Assembly: GCA_029216955.1 (NCBI GenBank)
Contig: JANAVB010044018.1
Span: 67,001 to 131,000, forward strand
Direction: 5' to 3'
DNA: 64,000 nt
Source of the DNA: Iris pallida
Lineage: Eukaryota > Streptophyta > Magnoliopsida > Asparagales > Iridaceae
Shown here: positions 28,125-39,292 of the stretch, piece by piece
Position numbering within the stretch: the first letter of the stretch is position 1
How the letters are laid out: each line of letters opens with the position of its first letter
Position numbers and translations under genes: made by a program
Notes under the pieces: generated by a model
Databases searched by the model: none
What the model was told of the DNA's origin: nothing
What the model saw: only the letters and a program-made list of their open reading frames with translations

Positions 28125-29351
28125 TTAGATTTTCTTCTTTAGGACATAACAAGCCCTAGTGGGATGATTTATGTATCTGTGATAGATACAATATTTGGGA
28201 TTGTCAGTCAGATTCACCTCATTAGGCCTCTTTGGCTCCGGGATTTGGAGTTTGCCACTCTTCACCAGACATTGGAATATTCTTGGGATATCACTCTCGT
28301 CAAAAGAATATTCTTCTTTTGTCTTAGAAGACTCCTGATTATTCGGCGTCGTTTTGTTTTTGGAAAGATTAGCCATAAGGGTGTCCTTTCCTTTTGTATT
28401 ACGATTGCCAAAATTATTACCAGGATTACCTTTCTTTCCTTTATCCTCTGAGACAAAAATCATCCCATATTCACGAGCCAACCTACCATTGGTCTCGACA
28501 GAAACTGCTGCTATAATAAACGAAGCCCAATCTGTGAATTGGGAACCCGTGAAGACAGCAATGGATGGTCGCAGATTCATCTTGCATGTATCAATTAACG
28601 CTGAATCTGGCATACCAGGAGGCATCTTTAGAGTCGCCTGTCAAAAATGTTCAATGAACATCCGAGTATCTTCTTTCTCTTTTTGTTTAATTTCTATTAA
28701 GGACGACATGTTCATGTCCATACCTCCTTCATGGAAGCGGAAGAGAAATATTGCCTTAAATTTGTCAAAAGACGAAATGTAATTGTCGGGTAAACTATGA
28801 TACCAGTCGTAAGCTGAACCCGTCAAGCACCCGATGAACACCCGAGTGAGAAGAGCATCATTTTTCTGTAGATGTACAGTCATAATATCAAAGTAATTGA
28901 TATACTGACTAGGAGAAGCCTTTCCATCAAACAATACCATTGATTGTGGCTTGAATTTCGGTGGAAAGGGTACATCATTCCAATGAGGAGGATAAGGTTG
29001 CTTAATCCCTAGCCTCTGGAGCTGATCCTTTTGCTCCAAAACTTCAAACTGTGCTTTGAGCTCACGCACTGCTTGAATGGCTTCACTGGTTTGAGGAAGC
29101 ACATTTGATTGAATGGTTGTTGGATGTACCGTAACCCCTACCGGAGATGGTACATCTTCTGGAATGATGGGATCTGGAGATGTAGAATTTTGGTTAACAG
29201 CAGGCTCTTGAATATTCAAAGGTATATCAGCCCCTTGACTATCTTGAGTTTGTGCTGCTACCTGCACCGGTGTTACTATTGCCGGTTGAGCAGTTTGCTG
29301 AGCCGTTATTATCTGGTGCATACTTTGCATCATGGTAACCATGTCTTTCAA
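28125..29351 (-). CDS. gag: E2 Gag (two frames separated by one TGA)
   Basis: The first frame (28641-29351) holds a Gln/Thr/Pro-rich lead, then the retrotransposon gag core: YFDIMTVHLQKNDALLTRVF, CLTGSAYDWYHSLPDNYISS, FDKFKAIFLFRFHEGGMDMN. A TGA at 28638-28640 interrupts EHF/QATLKM. The second frame (28125-28625) continues to a Tat-type cysteine/histidine motif YCIYHRYINHPTRACYVLKK. The single stop suggests inactivation or readthrough. Gag forms the particle and binds the RNA. Confidence 0.85.
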
Positions 29352-30297
29352 TGATTGCTCAACGGCAGTGAGACGTTGTTCTGTATTAGCAGATGACGTC
29401 TCTGTTTCATCTCCAATAGCGTAGGATTCAACCTCTCTTCAAGATACAGAGGGATTAGTATAGAAGTACGAATCGACACTATCAGTTTCGGACTCAAAAG
29501 ATTGAGTACCCCCAGCTTCTGAATCAGAAGTCTGCAATTGTCTTTGTCTACTTGATCGAGTATTCTGATATACTCCTTCAAAGGAATCAAGAAGTCTGTT
29601 GAATTGTTGATGACCTGGAGTTTGAGACGTATTTCATCTAGGACGTCGTCCTCTGTTGGTATGAGATGCCATGTTGACTGACGCATATGACAACTCATGT
29701 TCTTGGTCATCAGCTTGTCGTTGAGGCGCATTAAAACTTAATCGATCAAAAACTGATCGTTTAGAAGCCGAACAACAACATTTAATTAATCTGGTGACAC
29801 TCACAATGGTGAATTTCTTGGGGGAGTATCACGGGAGATTGTTTATTTTTACGCTTTTGCATTAGCAATTCACGTAAATCAGAAGGAGTAGAGGGAATAG
29901 TCTTCTTTATTACATTTGGGGTAGAAAAACGTTTAGTCCCTTGTGTATAAAGAAGATTACTGGCTGCATTTGCAGAACCAAACTGTACATTTTTACGCGC
30001 TTGGAGTTGCGTGCGTAAATCCTGATATTTTTGAGCACGAAGGACTCCATCTTTATTGCGTGTAATTTGTAGGTTTGGTACCTTGCGTACAGCAGTATAA
30101 GAAGGTTGTTGGTTGAAAATAGAAGTTTTACCAACTATGTTTTTATGCTTCATGCGTGCAGGTACATTCACTTTAGATACAGAAGCATCATTGTGAATTT
30201 TATCTATACTGTCACAGACAGGAGATTTACTTTTACGCATAGAGCGCAAAACATGAGTATCTGCCACGTCATAGACGGAAGATTTTCCGTTACGCAT
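29348..30297 (-). CDS. E2 leader polyprotein, middle parts (29782-30297 and 29348-29731)
   Basis: Two frames precede gag. The upstream one (171 codons) starts with repeated VxDVADTHVLRSMRKSKSPV-like units and continues through NLQITRNKDGVLRAQKYQDL and a Lys-rich end. The downstream one (127 codons) leads to the amphipathic segment before gag. Its sequence around SSANTEQRLTAVEQSLKDMV is read by joining frames at 29350-29400. They belong to the same leader gene as 30449-30838. No known domain is seen. E1 has a parallel set of segments. Confidence 0.5.
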
Positions 30298-30530
30298 AGA
30301 ACGTAAATTTTGTGTCTACCACGTCATAGACGGGAGACTTTTTGTTACGCTGAGAACGTAAAGCATTGGAGTCTGCCACGTTACAGACGGGAGACATGTT
30401 TTTACGCTCAGAGTGTAAAACCTGATTTTTACGCCCAGGGCGTAAAACCTAATTTTTACGCTCAGAGCATAACACTGGAGAGTCTGCCACGTTACAAACG
30501 GGAGTCTTATTTTTACGCGTATGGCGTATC
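29985..30530. repeat. GCGTAAA / TTTACGC words and coding repeats in the E2 leader gene
   Basis: About 15 copies of TTTTACGC, ACGTAAA or GCGTAAAAC lie here, together with the repeat TCTGCCACGT(C/T)A(C/T)AGACGGGAG (30262, 30317, 30372, 30482). The latter encodes the recurring peptide PVCNVADSPV and its variants. Confidence 0.8.
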
Positions 30531-30838
30531 ACCGAAGTAGAGACTACCTCATCGCAGATGGGAGCCTCTACAACAGGAGCAGGAAGGATTCCTTTGCCTG
30601 CAGAGGCAGTAGGGAGATCCGAGAATGTCTTGGATTTGGAAACCCAAACTTTTCGCGCCTTCCGCGATTTCTGAACATTTGAGCAGCGAGTGCTACCCCC
30701 AGTCCGGAGCATTTCTTCATAGGTAGTCTGGTCGAAGTGCACAACCAGTGTCTTCTTTGTCGATCCGATCAACACGTCATCGTATTGAGTAATTACCTCC
30801 TCGTCAGAGGAGAAGGTCATCCCAAGCAGAGTCGCCAT
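30449..30838 (-). CDS. E2 leader ORF, start codon overlapping the primer site
   Basis: 130 codons from the ATG at 30838, whose TG is the first two bases of the primer site. It begins MATLLGMTFSSDEEVITQYD, then LVVHFDQTTYEEMLRTGGST, then a basic part (RKARKVWVSKSK), then repeats with ICDEVVSTSVIRHTRKNK. E1 has a damaged homologue. The initiation codon is the only ATG near the RNA start in this frame, and the LTR upstream is the untranslated leader. Function is unknown. It may be part of an extended Gag, or a separate protein like the extra upstream ORF of Ogre elements. Confidence 0.6.
   Translation of the reverse strand: MATLLGMTFSSDEEVITQYDDVLIGSTKKTLVVHFDQTTYEEMLRTGGSTRCSNVQKSRKARKVWVSKSKTFSDLPTASAGKGILPAPVVEAPICDEVVSTSVIRHTRKNKTPVCNVADSPVLCSERKN
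30816..30837 (-). other. E2 primer binding site
   Basis: The minus strand reads TGGCGACTCTGCTTGGGATG, three bases inside the 5' LTR. It is nearly the same as in E1. Codons 1-8 of the leader ORF are read from these bases. Confidence 0.75.
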
Positions 30839-30840
30839 TT

Positions 30841-31875
30841 TGTTTCACTTAACAAAATGCCTTAAAATTGGCTTTTGAAAATAAAACGAGAAAAAGTACA
30901 AAAAGTACAAATTGTTCTGGGAAGTATTGCTATGGAAGTCTGATCTGAAAGCGATCACTTTGTTCCTTGGACCATACGATGATGATGAAGATCACTGCTA
31001 GAAGATCAACAGTTGGAAGAACTAAGTCACCAGAAAGGTATCGACGCACTTGGGTACAGATGGCGAGGCCGAATGCTTTCCTGCTTTGCTTCACTCTGTT
31101 CTAGAAGAAAGGTTAAAGAAGAATGCTATGGAAAATCAAAGTCTCTGGGCCCTGATCTCTCTATATTCTCCCTCCTGTCTCTGTCTCCGTCCTCTAAAAA
31201 AATAAGTCTATTTATAGACTTGGCTTTTTGTGCGTAAAACTCAGCAAAGTCCTGTCTTTACGCTAGTAACTGCCACCCATGACTGAAGTCATCCTCTACA
31301 CACGTTGACACCTGTCCCATTATCTCAATAAGAATAGGATGCACGTACACACGTTCCTCGAGATGTGTGGCATGAAAGCCACGTAGGCAAACAACGTTCC
31401 AAAATAGTCAGGAAGGATAGGGCGTAAAAAACAACCCAAATATACTCTGAGCGAATAGTAGTAGACTAGGCGTAAAATAGCCCTAAAATGGACTTCTCGC
31501 GTAAAGTGGTTGATAAAACAACCTTGAGCATAAAAGTAGCCCAAATAAACTTTATGCACACGTCAACTTTGAGCGTAAAAAGCTTATATAGTATTTATGC
31601 ATAAAAAAAGCCATCCTGTGAGCGTAAAATAGCTCAGTCCACATACTAAACGACAATATTGGTTTCTGTGTAAAACAAATCCCTTCGACTTCTGTGTTAT
31701 ACGCTGTCAGTAGATCTTTATGTCAGACCTATTATCACTTTACATTAAATGCATTGATTTGACAACCTATCTCAAGCATAAAATAGTTGGCCTGTCCCTG
31801 GCATAAAGTAGTTGGCGTAAAACAGCTCATTTGAGTGTAAATCTCTATCTCTTTGACTCGGTCTATGCTCCTACA
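30841..31875 (-). repeat. E2 5' LTR
   Basis: 1035 bases paired with 18945-19993. The minus-strand TATA box TATAAATA is at 31209-31216, giving a U3 of about 660 bases and an R-U5 of about 340. The GCGTAAA words lie mostly in U3. Confidence 0.93.
31209..31216 (-). promoter_or_regulatory. TATA box of E2 5' LTR
   Basis: The minus strand reads GTCTATAAATAGAC, with a palindromic context, about 370 bases upstream of the primer site. Confidence 0.65.
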
Positions 31876-31880
31876 AGGGA

Positions 31881-32950
31881 CTACAAATAGCAGCAGTATA
31901 TGTTGCTCTGTAAGAGCAGCAGCAGCAGCAAGGTGGCTGCCTAGAGCAGCCACCATTCTCCCCCTTTCCTAGTGTGTGTGTGTGTATTTTGTTGAGTGTT
32001 TTAAGGGCTAAGTTTGTGTATATAGGTGCTAGATATATATGTTAGTAAGATATAGTTAGTATGTGTGTGTGTGAGAGGTTAGATAAGTTAGCTAGATAAT
32101 GTGTGTTAGATATATGTGTTTGAGGTATATAAGTGGATATGTTAATGAGTTAAGATAATGGGTAGTAGGTAATAGATATGTGAGTACCCTAGATATAGTT
32201 AGTGTGTGAGTGTGGGTTAGAATATTGAGTAGGATACCAAGTTGGTATCTTGGTTTTAGGATACCAAGTTAGTATATTAGATATGATACTAGCTGTATAT
32301 TAATAGAGGGTATAGTAAATGGTGTGCAAAGGTATTGGGTTTACTTTGGAAAGGTAATTGGGGTAGGGATAAGGTAATGGATATTTACCTAAGGTAAGGT
32401 AAGGTATCTAGTAGGATACTAGTAAGATACTAAGGTGAGTGGTTAGAGACTAGTCTAAGGGTTAATTAGGAACTAGTTAGCCTAAGCTAGTGGTTATCTA
32501 CTAGCTAAGGTAATATTACCAGGGTAAAGGGTATTATCTTATATCTAAGATTATGAGGATAACAAAGGTAGATATGGTTAGAACTAGGATAACTTGGTAG
32601 GTAAATGTTAGAAATAGGTTTCTTGGTCTAGTTTGACCAAGGTTCACCATTTTGACTGGAAGTCAGAGTAAAGTCAACAACCGACCTAGAATGGACTAGA
32701 AGTTGACCAAAGTTGACCAGTTGACCAAAAGTCAACTATTGATCTAATTTGACCTAGACTGGTTTGGGGGTTGACCAGTTGATCAAAAGTCAACTGTAGG
32801 TCAACCTTTGACCTAGTTTGACTTTATGTGACATTGTTTGACTTAGTTTGACTTGCTTTTACTTTCAGAATATTATATTGATATAATATTCTATCTTTAG
32901 GTCCTCGAGGCACTGTATTGGTCCCAGTTGACGTTTTCTATCACATCACA
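31881..32950 (+). repeat. R3 3' LTR, second segment
   Basis: Continues R3 after E2. It begins with CAGCAG-rich sequence, then GT-rich and GGTA-rich sequence, then from 32447 matches the 5' LTR (14711 onward), including the W-box-like cluster at 32630-32860. CACTA-1 interrupts it after 32950. No gene is seen. Confidence 0.8.
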
Positions 32951-32984
32951 CACTACAACAAATATGGCCTACAATAGCATGTGC

Positions 32985-33400
32985 AGAACGCTATAGAAAG
33001 CCTTCTATAGCATATTCTGTCTGCTATAATCGCCCACGCTATAGTATGTCCAGACATGTGAACGCTATAACATTATAGCGTTCATGAATGCTGTAGAAGG
33101 TTTATAGCGTTCGTGTATGCTGTTGATGGTTTATAGCGTTTATGAATGCTGTAAATACTTTATAGCATTCTAAAATACTGTAGATGGTTTATAGCGTTCG
33201 TGAGTGCTGTGGATTACTTATAGCATTTATGAATGCTGTGGGTTATTTATAGCGTTTGTGAATGCTGTGGATAATTTATAGCGTTTGATGAATTGATTGT
33301 CATGAACGCTATAGATGGTTTGATTTATTATAGCTTTCATCATATGCTATCATGGTAGCATCAATTTAGACGTTTTGAGTGCTATAAACCTGCTACAGAA
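32985..33400 (+). repeat. CACTA-1 left subterminal repeats
   Basis: TTTATAGCGTTCGTGAATGC-like units recur about ten times at spacings near 35-40 bases, in both orientations with GCTATAGA variants. Such subterminal words are the binding sites of the En/Spm TnpA-type protein in the known family. The right end has a shorter set. Confidence 0.8.
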
Positions 33401-34689
33401 TTTCATATTATTTCATATCTGCTACAGAATTTCATATTTCATAACCTGTTTTGTATCACATATAAATAACAATAATCGCAAACAATTTCAATCGCAACTT
33501 GCATTTCGATCAATCAAGATATAGGAAAGATTTGCCAAAATATGAAATGTTTCATTAGAACATTCAAGATGTACAAAAAGTAGTAGTCATTAAAACATTC
33601 AAGATGTAGAAAAAGTAGTTGTACGCCAAAATAAACCATTCCATTTACAAAGTATCTGTAGTCCAAAATAAACCATTCCATTTACAAATATCTGTAGGCC
33701 AAAAAAACAGCTCGATCGCCTCTTTCCTTCTAGCAGCTTTCCACAACCATCAAAAACATATACGCCAACCTACACAAAATTGAGAAAAAAACACATTATG
33801 ATATAAAAACAAATACTAAAATTGCCAAGTGCCTTGTACAGTCATGAAACTTGTGATTGTAAATGAACTAAAAAAAATCAGACAAGACATCTAAACCAGG
33901 CATCTAGCAGCATCTAAATAGTACTAGGAATAATTAATCCAAATCCCCTATAAATAAGTAAACATGCTTACAAATCTAAAATGTCAGTTGTAAAGAAAGC
34001 ATGCAAATATTTAACATCAACACGAGAGTAGTCAATCTTTACAACTATACTGCCAAATCTGCTTAAAGGTGTATTGTACATCTATATGAGAAGGATTAAG
34101 GAAACATCAATACAAATTTTTCATAATGCCAAATATGCTTAAAGGTCTATACTTCTAATTCTATATAGGAATATGATTTAGTATAATTTTTTCATAATTT
34201 TTGTTTGATCTTTACATGTCTATCCAGTTCTTTTTTGGACAATTAGCTGTTTATAATTTGCAATTTTTTCATAATTTTTGTTTGAATTAATTACACTCAC
34301 ATTAAGAATGAAGACAACACTATTATATTACCTTAACTCAAAAGGGATACTATAAATATAAATGATTAATTTTAAAGACAAAAGTAGCTTACTTCATCAG
34401 ATCGCCACATGTTCATGACTTTATGAATAGACCTACAGTGCTAACATTGTATTAAGAGGAAAAAGAACTAAAATTTCAATTAGTGAGGCTGAGTGAGGTG
34501 CTCCAAACGACATTGTCACAATAGTTATATCAGATATATAATTAACTTTTTTTAGCGCTAGAAAGTACCTTACTAATGATTTCTCAAAGACCCCAGAACA
34601 AATTTATGTCCTTGGAGTTAGTGTACAACCTGACCAATAATAGCCAAGATTTAAGAAGCTTGCTTCAGTCTCAATTTGGAGCCTAGAAG

Positions 34690-35724
34690 TTTTAGGTTTG
34701 ACTCTTGTATATATGGATGGTTCAGCAGTCAGAACAGGGCAACGAAAAGGTTCAGAAAGCCGAAAACGAGGGACAGATGGATCTACAGCAAATTTGGGTC
34801 TCTTCAAGTATGCATCCCCTATGGATCTTGAAACCTACGAAAAGTGAAGTAAAAGTAGGTGAAGCTAATGTAAGAAAAGCATAATTTATCTAAAAAAAAT
34901 GAAGAAGAAGAAGAAGCAAAAGAGTAACATGTGCTCATGTGCACAAATAACCTAACAACTTCAGATTGTTATTTCAGAAAACAAGCAAATGCTCTTACTG
35001 ATATCGGTTATGGGAAATAGTGTTTTAGAATTAAGCACCTAGGCACATAAGAAATGTTATAAAATCACTAAAAACATTATAAAATCACTACTTTGTATTT
35101 GGCATTTTATCTTCTTTCCGTTGGTGTTCCAAGGACATGGCCCTTATCGGAGCTGAATGGAAGAAGGAAAAGGATTCAAACAGCTGACCGCAAATATTAG
35201 GAAAAAGGCTTTATTGTTGTTTAATTTTGCTTCTTATCTCATTGAAGTCTTTTTTGAGGAGAAATCATTAATTGCATCTGAAACTACCCTATATAGAAAT
35301 TTAAAGATTAGCCACAGGTATGAACTATAAAAGCACCATGACAATGAAAAAAGACAGCTGACCTGGATGATGCCTTTTATTCGCCACAGTCCATGCTTCC
35401 GAACCACAATATGTGAATCATCTGGGTGAAGATATCTAAGTTCTTGCCTCACCTCCTCCATACTTGCATTGTGATCTCTAATCAATTGGTCAGCAATGAT
35501 CTTATTTGACCTATCTACACAACCAACTATAGCTCGAGAATCTCCCAAGTTCGCAACATATAATGTTCCTCTCCAGATTACTCCCACCAAACAGCAAGAT
35601 CCAATTGTAGTAATTAGTGGTTTGAATTGCCTCGTGCTCCTGACATGAGCAAGAAACCCATCTGTTGCTGAAAATGCATTTCTAATAACATCCTCAGAAA
35701 TTGTTCCACTATCACGAGCAATCC
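34690..35724 (-). pseudogene. Captured PP2C protein phosphatase exons (35363-35724 and about 34690-34834)
   Basis: Exon 1 starts after a CTCCAG acceptor at 35725 and ends at a CAG/GT donor at 35363. It encodes ISEDVIRNAFSATDGFLAHV, then LVGVIWRGTLYVANLGDSRA, then DHNASMEEVRQELRYLHPDD and WRIKGIIQ. Exon 2 starts after a TTTTCGTAG acceptor at 34834 and encodes [21 protein letters not shown] and TAEPSIYTR, then leaves the family. The exons join in phase, as in plant clade-D PP2Cs. Mg-dependent PP2C enzymes remove phosphate from Ser/Thr. The DGHGG metal-binding segment and the C-terminal DGLWE/DN segments are absent, so no active enzyme is expected. The intact frame and good splice sites suggest recent capture. 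Confidence 0.88.
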
Positions 35725-36934
35725 CTGGAGAACATTAAATAAAAGGTTAATCAGAAAAACTTGCATAATAAGTGATCTCGGTACCATATGAAATATTTCA
35801 GAAATCTCCTATGAACAACTACTATTTACTGGCAAGTCATAAATGGGAAGAAACTGAACCTTACCTACCTCTAGAAACACATAGATTAGGTGCATGATTA
35901 TAGCAACATATAATTTACTAAATACAAGTTTATTAAATAACAAAAATAAAAAAGGGAGTTGCTGTTACATTTGACGTATAAAAGGAAACAACCTGCAAGG
36001 AAACAACAAATAATTTCTGAACCTTTTTAGTATTAACCGGTACCAGCCAATATATGACCTGACCGATATATTATTCAGCCAATATTTATAATTTCCTATA
36101 GTTTCAGATCAGAAAAGCTCAAATTAATTAGGTAGAGCTGATTCGTATCTTTATCAGCCGATTTTTTTAACCATAGCCATAACAAGCACTTCAAACTCAG
36201 TTGATTGGTTTAAGCCAAACCAATCTAATATTGCAAGATACGATCGTTATTAGCCAATAATTAAGGTATCAAGCTAAAATTTGAAAGTTTTGCATCAAAT
36301 CGAGTTTAAGCTAAACCAATTTGAGCAACAAGCTAAAATCTTATGGTATCAGACAAATATTATAAAGTTTTGTCCAAGGTATCAGCCCAATTAATTTCTT
36401 TTTTCATTTGAAATATGGAACTTAAATATTCATGTTCCTGTAGATCAATATTCTAATCCAGACCATTGAAACTTCCGAAAATGGTGGTACCTATACTTAT
36501 AGACATGATCTACTACAGATAAGCATATCATGTTTTTAAACTCCTTTAAAATCTAGTAGAAAAGAATTGAATTGAATTATTATTCTTGTACTTTTATTGT
36601 ACATTTCTCTGAATAAGACAAATTTGTCAATGACGGAACTAGAGCCACAAAGGCTATCATTCTGCATATTCACATGTTGGCTTTTCAAAATTCAGAAAAT
36701 TTTGGCTACTGTAGTGATTTTTTTTCCTGAAACCTCTTTTCCCTATAGTTGAAACTGAAACTTATCTTTTTGTTGTTCTCTCAGATGAAATTAAGACTTT
36801 TAAGAACAATTGGAAATGAAAATGGTTTCTTCTCATTATTAGATGAGATGAATGCATAAAACAAGACGCGTCATATGTACTGGATTTTCCAAAAAGAGGG
36901 ATTGTTCCTGCTAATGGGTAATAGATGCTTGTGA

Positions 36935-37262
36935 GAAACCCTGTGCAACAGGGACTTAACCCACTGTTGCTAGGGGTCTCACCCCTCCCTTACCTGCACC
37001 TGTGCAGGCCAACATAAGGCCTTGCCAGGCCTTGGAGCTAAGGGAAAGAACCCCTTCAGCCTACTGCCTGTTGTAGTGAGGCCAAGAGCAGTGGCCTAAA
37101 GCCTGTGCTAACCTGAGTGTACCCATGCAACTGCAGGAAGAGCCCCCCTGCCTGCCTGTGTGCAGGATAGGACCTCCTAAGTCCTGCAGCACCTGTGTGT
37201 GCATAGCTGCACACTTGTGCAGCACCAACACTGCATAGAGACTGGGATATTCTACCTACAGC
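36935..37262. other. GC-richer insert inside CACTA-1
   Basis: The stretch from about 36935 is far richer in G and C than its surroundings and full of CTGTGCAGG, TGCAGCACC and CCTGCCTGCCTG words. It looks like a separate insertion or captured segment. I see no ORF with a known domain in it, and no clear duplication at its ends. Confidence 0.4.
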
Positions 37263-37439
37263 AAAGATCCGATTGAATATAGTAGAAGCTATGGACCACT
37301 AACACAACCACAAGCAAAGAGAAAGAAAACATGGGAACAAGTTCAAAAAGGCTTATTAGAGACCATTGTGAAGGCATTACGACAATTGGCAAGGAAAACT
37401 ATGCTTTATGCAGTTCAATTCACCATTGACCTAGAGTAA
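37263..37439 (+). pseudogene. Short coding-like fragment (58 codons), perhaps retroelement polyprotein tail
   Basis: An open plus frame includes SYGPLTQPQAKRKKTWEQVQ and LARKTMLYAVQFTIDLE before a stop. GPLT(R/Q)xxAKR is a pattern found near the end of plant Ty3/gypsy polyproteins. The match is short and the call is weak. Confidence 0.3.
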
Positions 37440-39130
37440 GAACATTGGACAACAGTTGAAGATGAACTAAAGGAAAATATAGAGAAAGGTACAGGAATGT
37501 AGTTACATATGAGAAACTTGGGTAACAGCCCAATGAACATTAAAAATTACAGCAAATATGCTATAACCAATTATCTGCAATGCAGAAGAATACCGAATAT
37601 TTTACAAAAGAAAACAAAATGGCCAGCATAATGGATCCTCCAACATGCTATATTTTGAAATATCCAAACCTGTAAAACTGATGATAATACATTTCTGAGA
37701 AAATAAATAAATGATCGCAATAAATACCCCACCACCTCCCCTTCCAAGCCTGACTCGGTCAGGCATTTCCTCAAACATCACGGCTTCATCGACCCCCAAA
37801 TCACCAACTCCCCCCATCCTCTTCGGCAACCCCCCATCCATAACTGGGAGTCCCTTTTTCTTTCTTTCTTGTTAGTTAGTTTGTGTTCTTTCTAGTCAAG
37901 AAAGCCTAATCAATTTGTGTGTATATCTCTTAATCATTCTTCCACATGATAATAATGTTAAGCAGTCTTCTACTGAACTGAAGAACCCCTTTTAGCAGCA
38001 AAATTCATAAGTAAATTTTCTAGTATTAGCACAAATAAACTTTAAGCATGGAACACTAACATAATCATAACTTGTGACAAGTTCCACTCAATACCATTAA
38101 CATCCAATAGATCGTACCCATATTGAGAGGAAATTGCTCTTGCAACAATATCAAATTCATAAAAGAAACCCAAAAGCAACAACATTAAAATCCAATTTTA
38201 TTACCCAACAATTGACATGCATGTAAGAATAAAACTCAATAACTAATAAATTCTAGAGGCAATGCTAAGGGACTCAGTTTGCTGCAGAGTTGTATGTCAT
38301 ACCAATTATATAGCAAGGGAAGCTTAAGTTTACAATCAATTTCATATCTCATTATTGCCTAGTTATAACTGACATTAGTATTTGTCAAAGTTAAAATTGC
38401 AATAGAAAAAAGTAGTAAACCAATATAATGAGCCATAATTATACCAGAGGAAGAAAAAAATTAGTAGACCATAAATGAATAATTTCCCCAAATCATAAAC
38501 CCTAACCGAAAGAAATGAGTCGAAGAAGAAACCATTATCGTAGGAACTCGTCGTTGTCAGAGTAGGAGAAAAATAAGATTAAGGCCAGTCTCCTCTTCTG
38601 TTTCTTCTTCTTGGCTTTCTCCTTCTTCGAACCTGGGGACTTGGCGATTCTTGAGATTTTAGGGTTAGGGTTTGGATCGAGAAAGAGAGAGGGGGAGAGA
38701 GAGAGTGAAAGAATGGTGGTGGGAGTAGTGACGTCGCCCGCTCCTCCGCCCCTTGTCCTCGAGTCTAACCACTTGGGACCATCCTTCCCTTCCTCCATCT
38801 TGTAAAGCTACGGAAGGGCGCAGCATGGGAGAAGGTACAAATGAGGAATGAAAGAATGATGGTGGATTGAGAAAAGGGCTAGCGGATTCCAGCATGAGCG
38901 ATGGTTTCGAGAGAAGCTTTCAGAAAAGCGAAGAAAAATAAAGAAGAAAGTTTTGAGGTGAGAAATTTTGGAAATATAAATTTTGGTGTAGTGGGGGAGA
39001 TCTCAGGGCTTGAAATTAGAAATAGAAATTTTTAGGAGGGAGTTTTTGATATGCCGCTGAAAAATCGAGAGGGAAATGAAAAAATGATCGGCTGAGCCTT
39101 TGACGGAAGTCCATTTTTATACAAACATAT
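37440..39130. other. CACTA-1 right interior, no gene supported
   Basis: AT-rich sequence with a purine-rich block at 38590-38720 (GAGAGAGAGTG). Open frames there (38535-38805 on both strands) follow the biased composition and have no domain. It could be the 5' untranslated and first-exon region of a captured gene. Confidence 0.4.
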
Positions 39131-39292
39131 GATGTAAAAAATGTTATAGATTCTACAGCGTTCAGGAAATGCTATAGATAGATATTTTTATAGCACTGCA
39201 GAAATAACGCTATTGTTGATAACATTCTATAGCGGGGACACTTGAACGCTATAGAAAAACTGCTATTGTAGGCCCTATTTCTTGTAGTGACA

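Larger units (their letters stand above)
18945..31875 (-). mobile_element. E2: Tat-lineage (Ogre/Retand-like) Ty3/gypsy retrotransposon
   Basis: 12,931 bp with LTRs at 18945-19993 and 30841-31875 in direct repeat, TG...CA ends and a perfect 5-bp duplication AGGGA (18940-18944, 31876-31880). The sense strand is minus. In sense order: 5' LTR, primer site overlapping a leader ORF, leader segments, gag, protease, RT, a remnant of RNase H, integrase, then a 3-kb 3' region with three genes on the opposite strand, and the 3' LTR. The motifs YVDDIAVKS, the protease context ILLGRPWLHEHNIVPSTLHQ and the gag-like YCIYHRYINHPTRACYVLKK belong to the Tat lineage. The LTRs differ at a few percent of sites by eye. 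Stops, frame changes and a deletion make it non-autonomous now. Confidence 0.93.
32951..39289. mobile_element. CACTA-1: non-autonomous CACTA (En/Spm) transposon with captured gene
   Basis: 6339 bp. The ends read CACTACAACAAATATGGCC and, inverted, CACTACAAGAAATAGGGCC; the inverted repeat is about 29 bases with two mismatches. The 3-bp duplication ACA (32948-32950, 39290-39292) matches the uninterrupted R3 copy (CACATCACAGGCGAG at 15230). Subterminal repeats of TATAGCGTT-type words fill 32985-33400 and 39130-39260. No transposase frame is present, so it depends on a partner. It carries PP2C exons, a GC-rich insert and AT-rich filler. Confidence 0.92.

Noticed and set aside
38535..38895. Overlapping frames of 64-87 codons on both strands in CACTA-1
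   Set aside because: The purine-rich composition (GAGAGAG) keeps several frames open. No domain or consistent start is seen.
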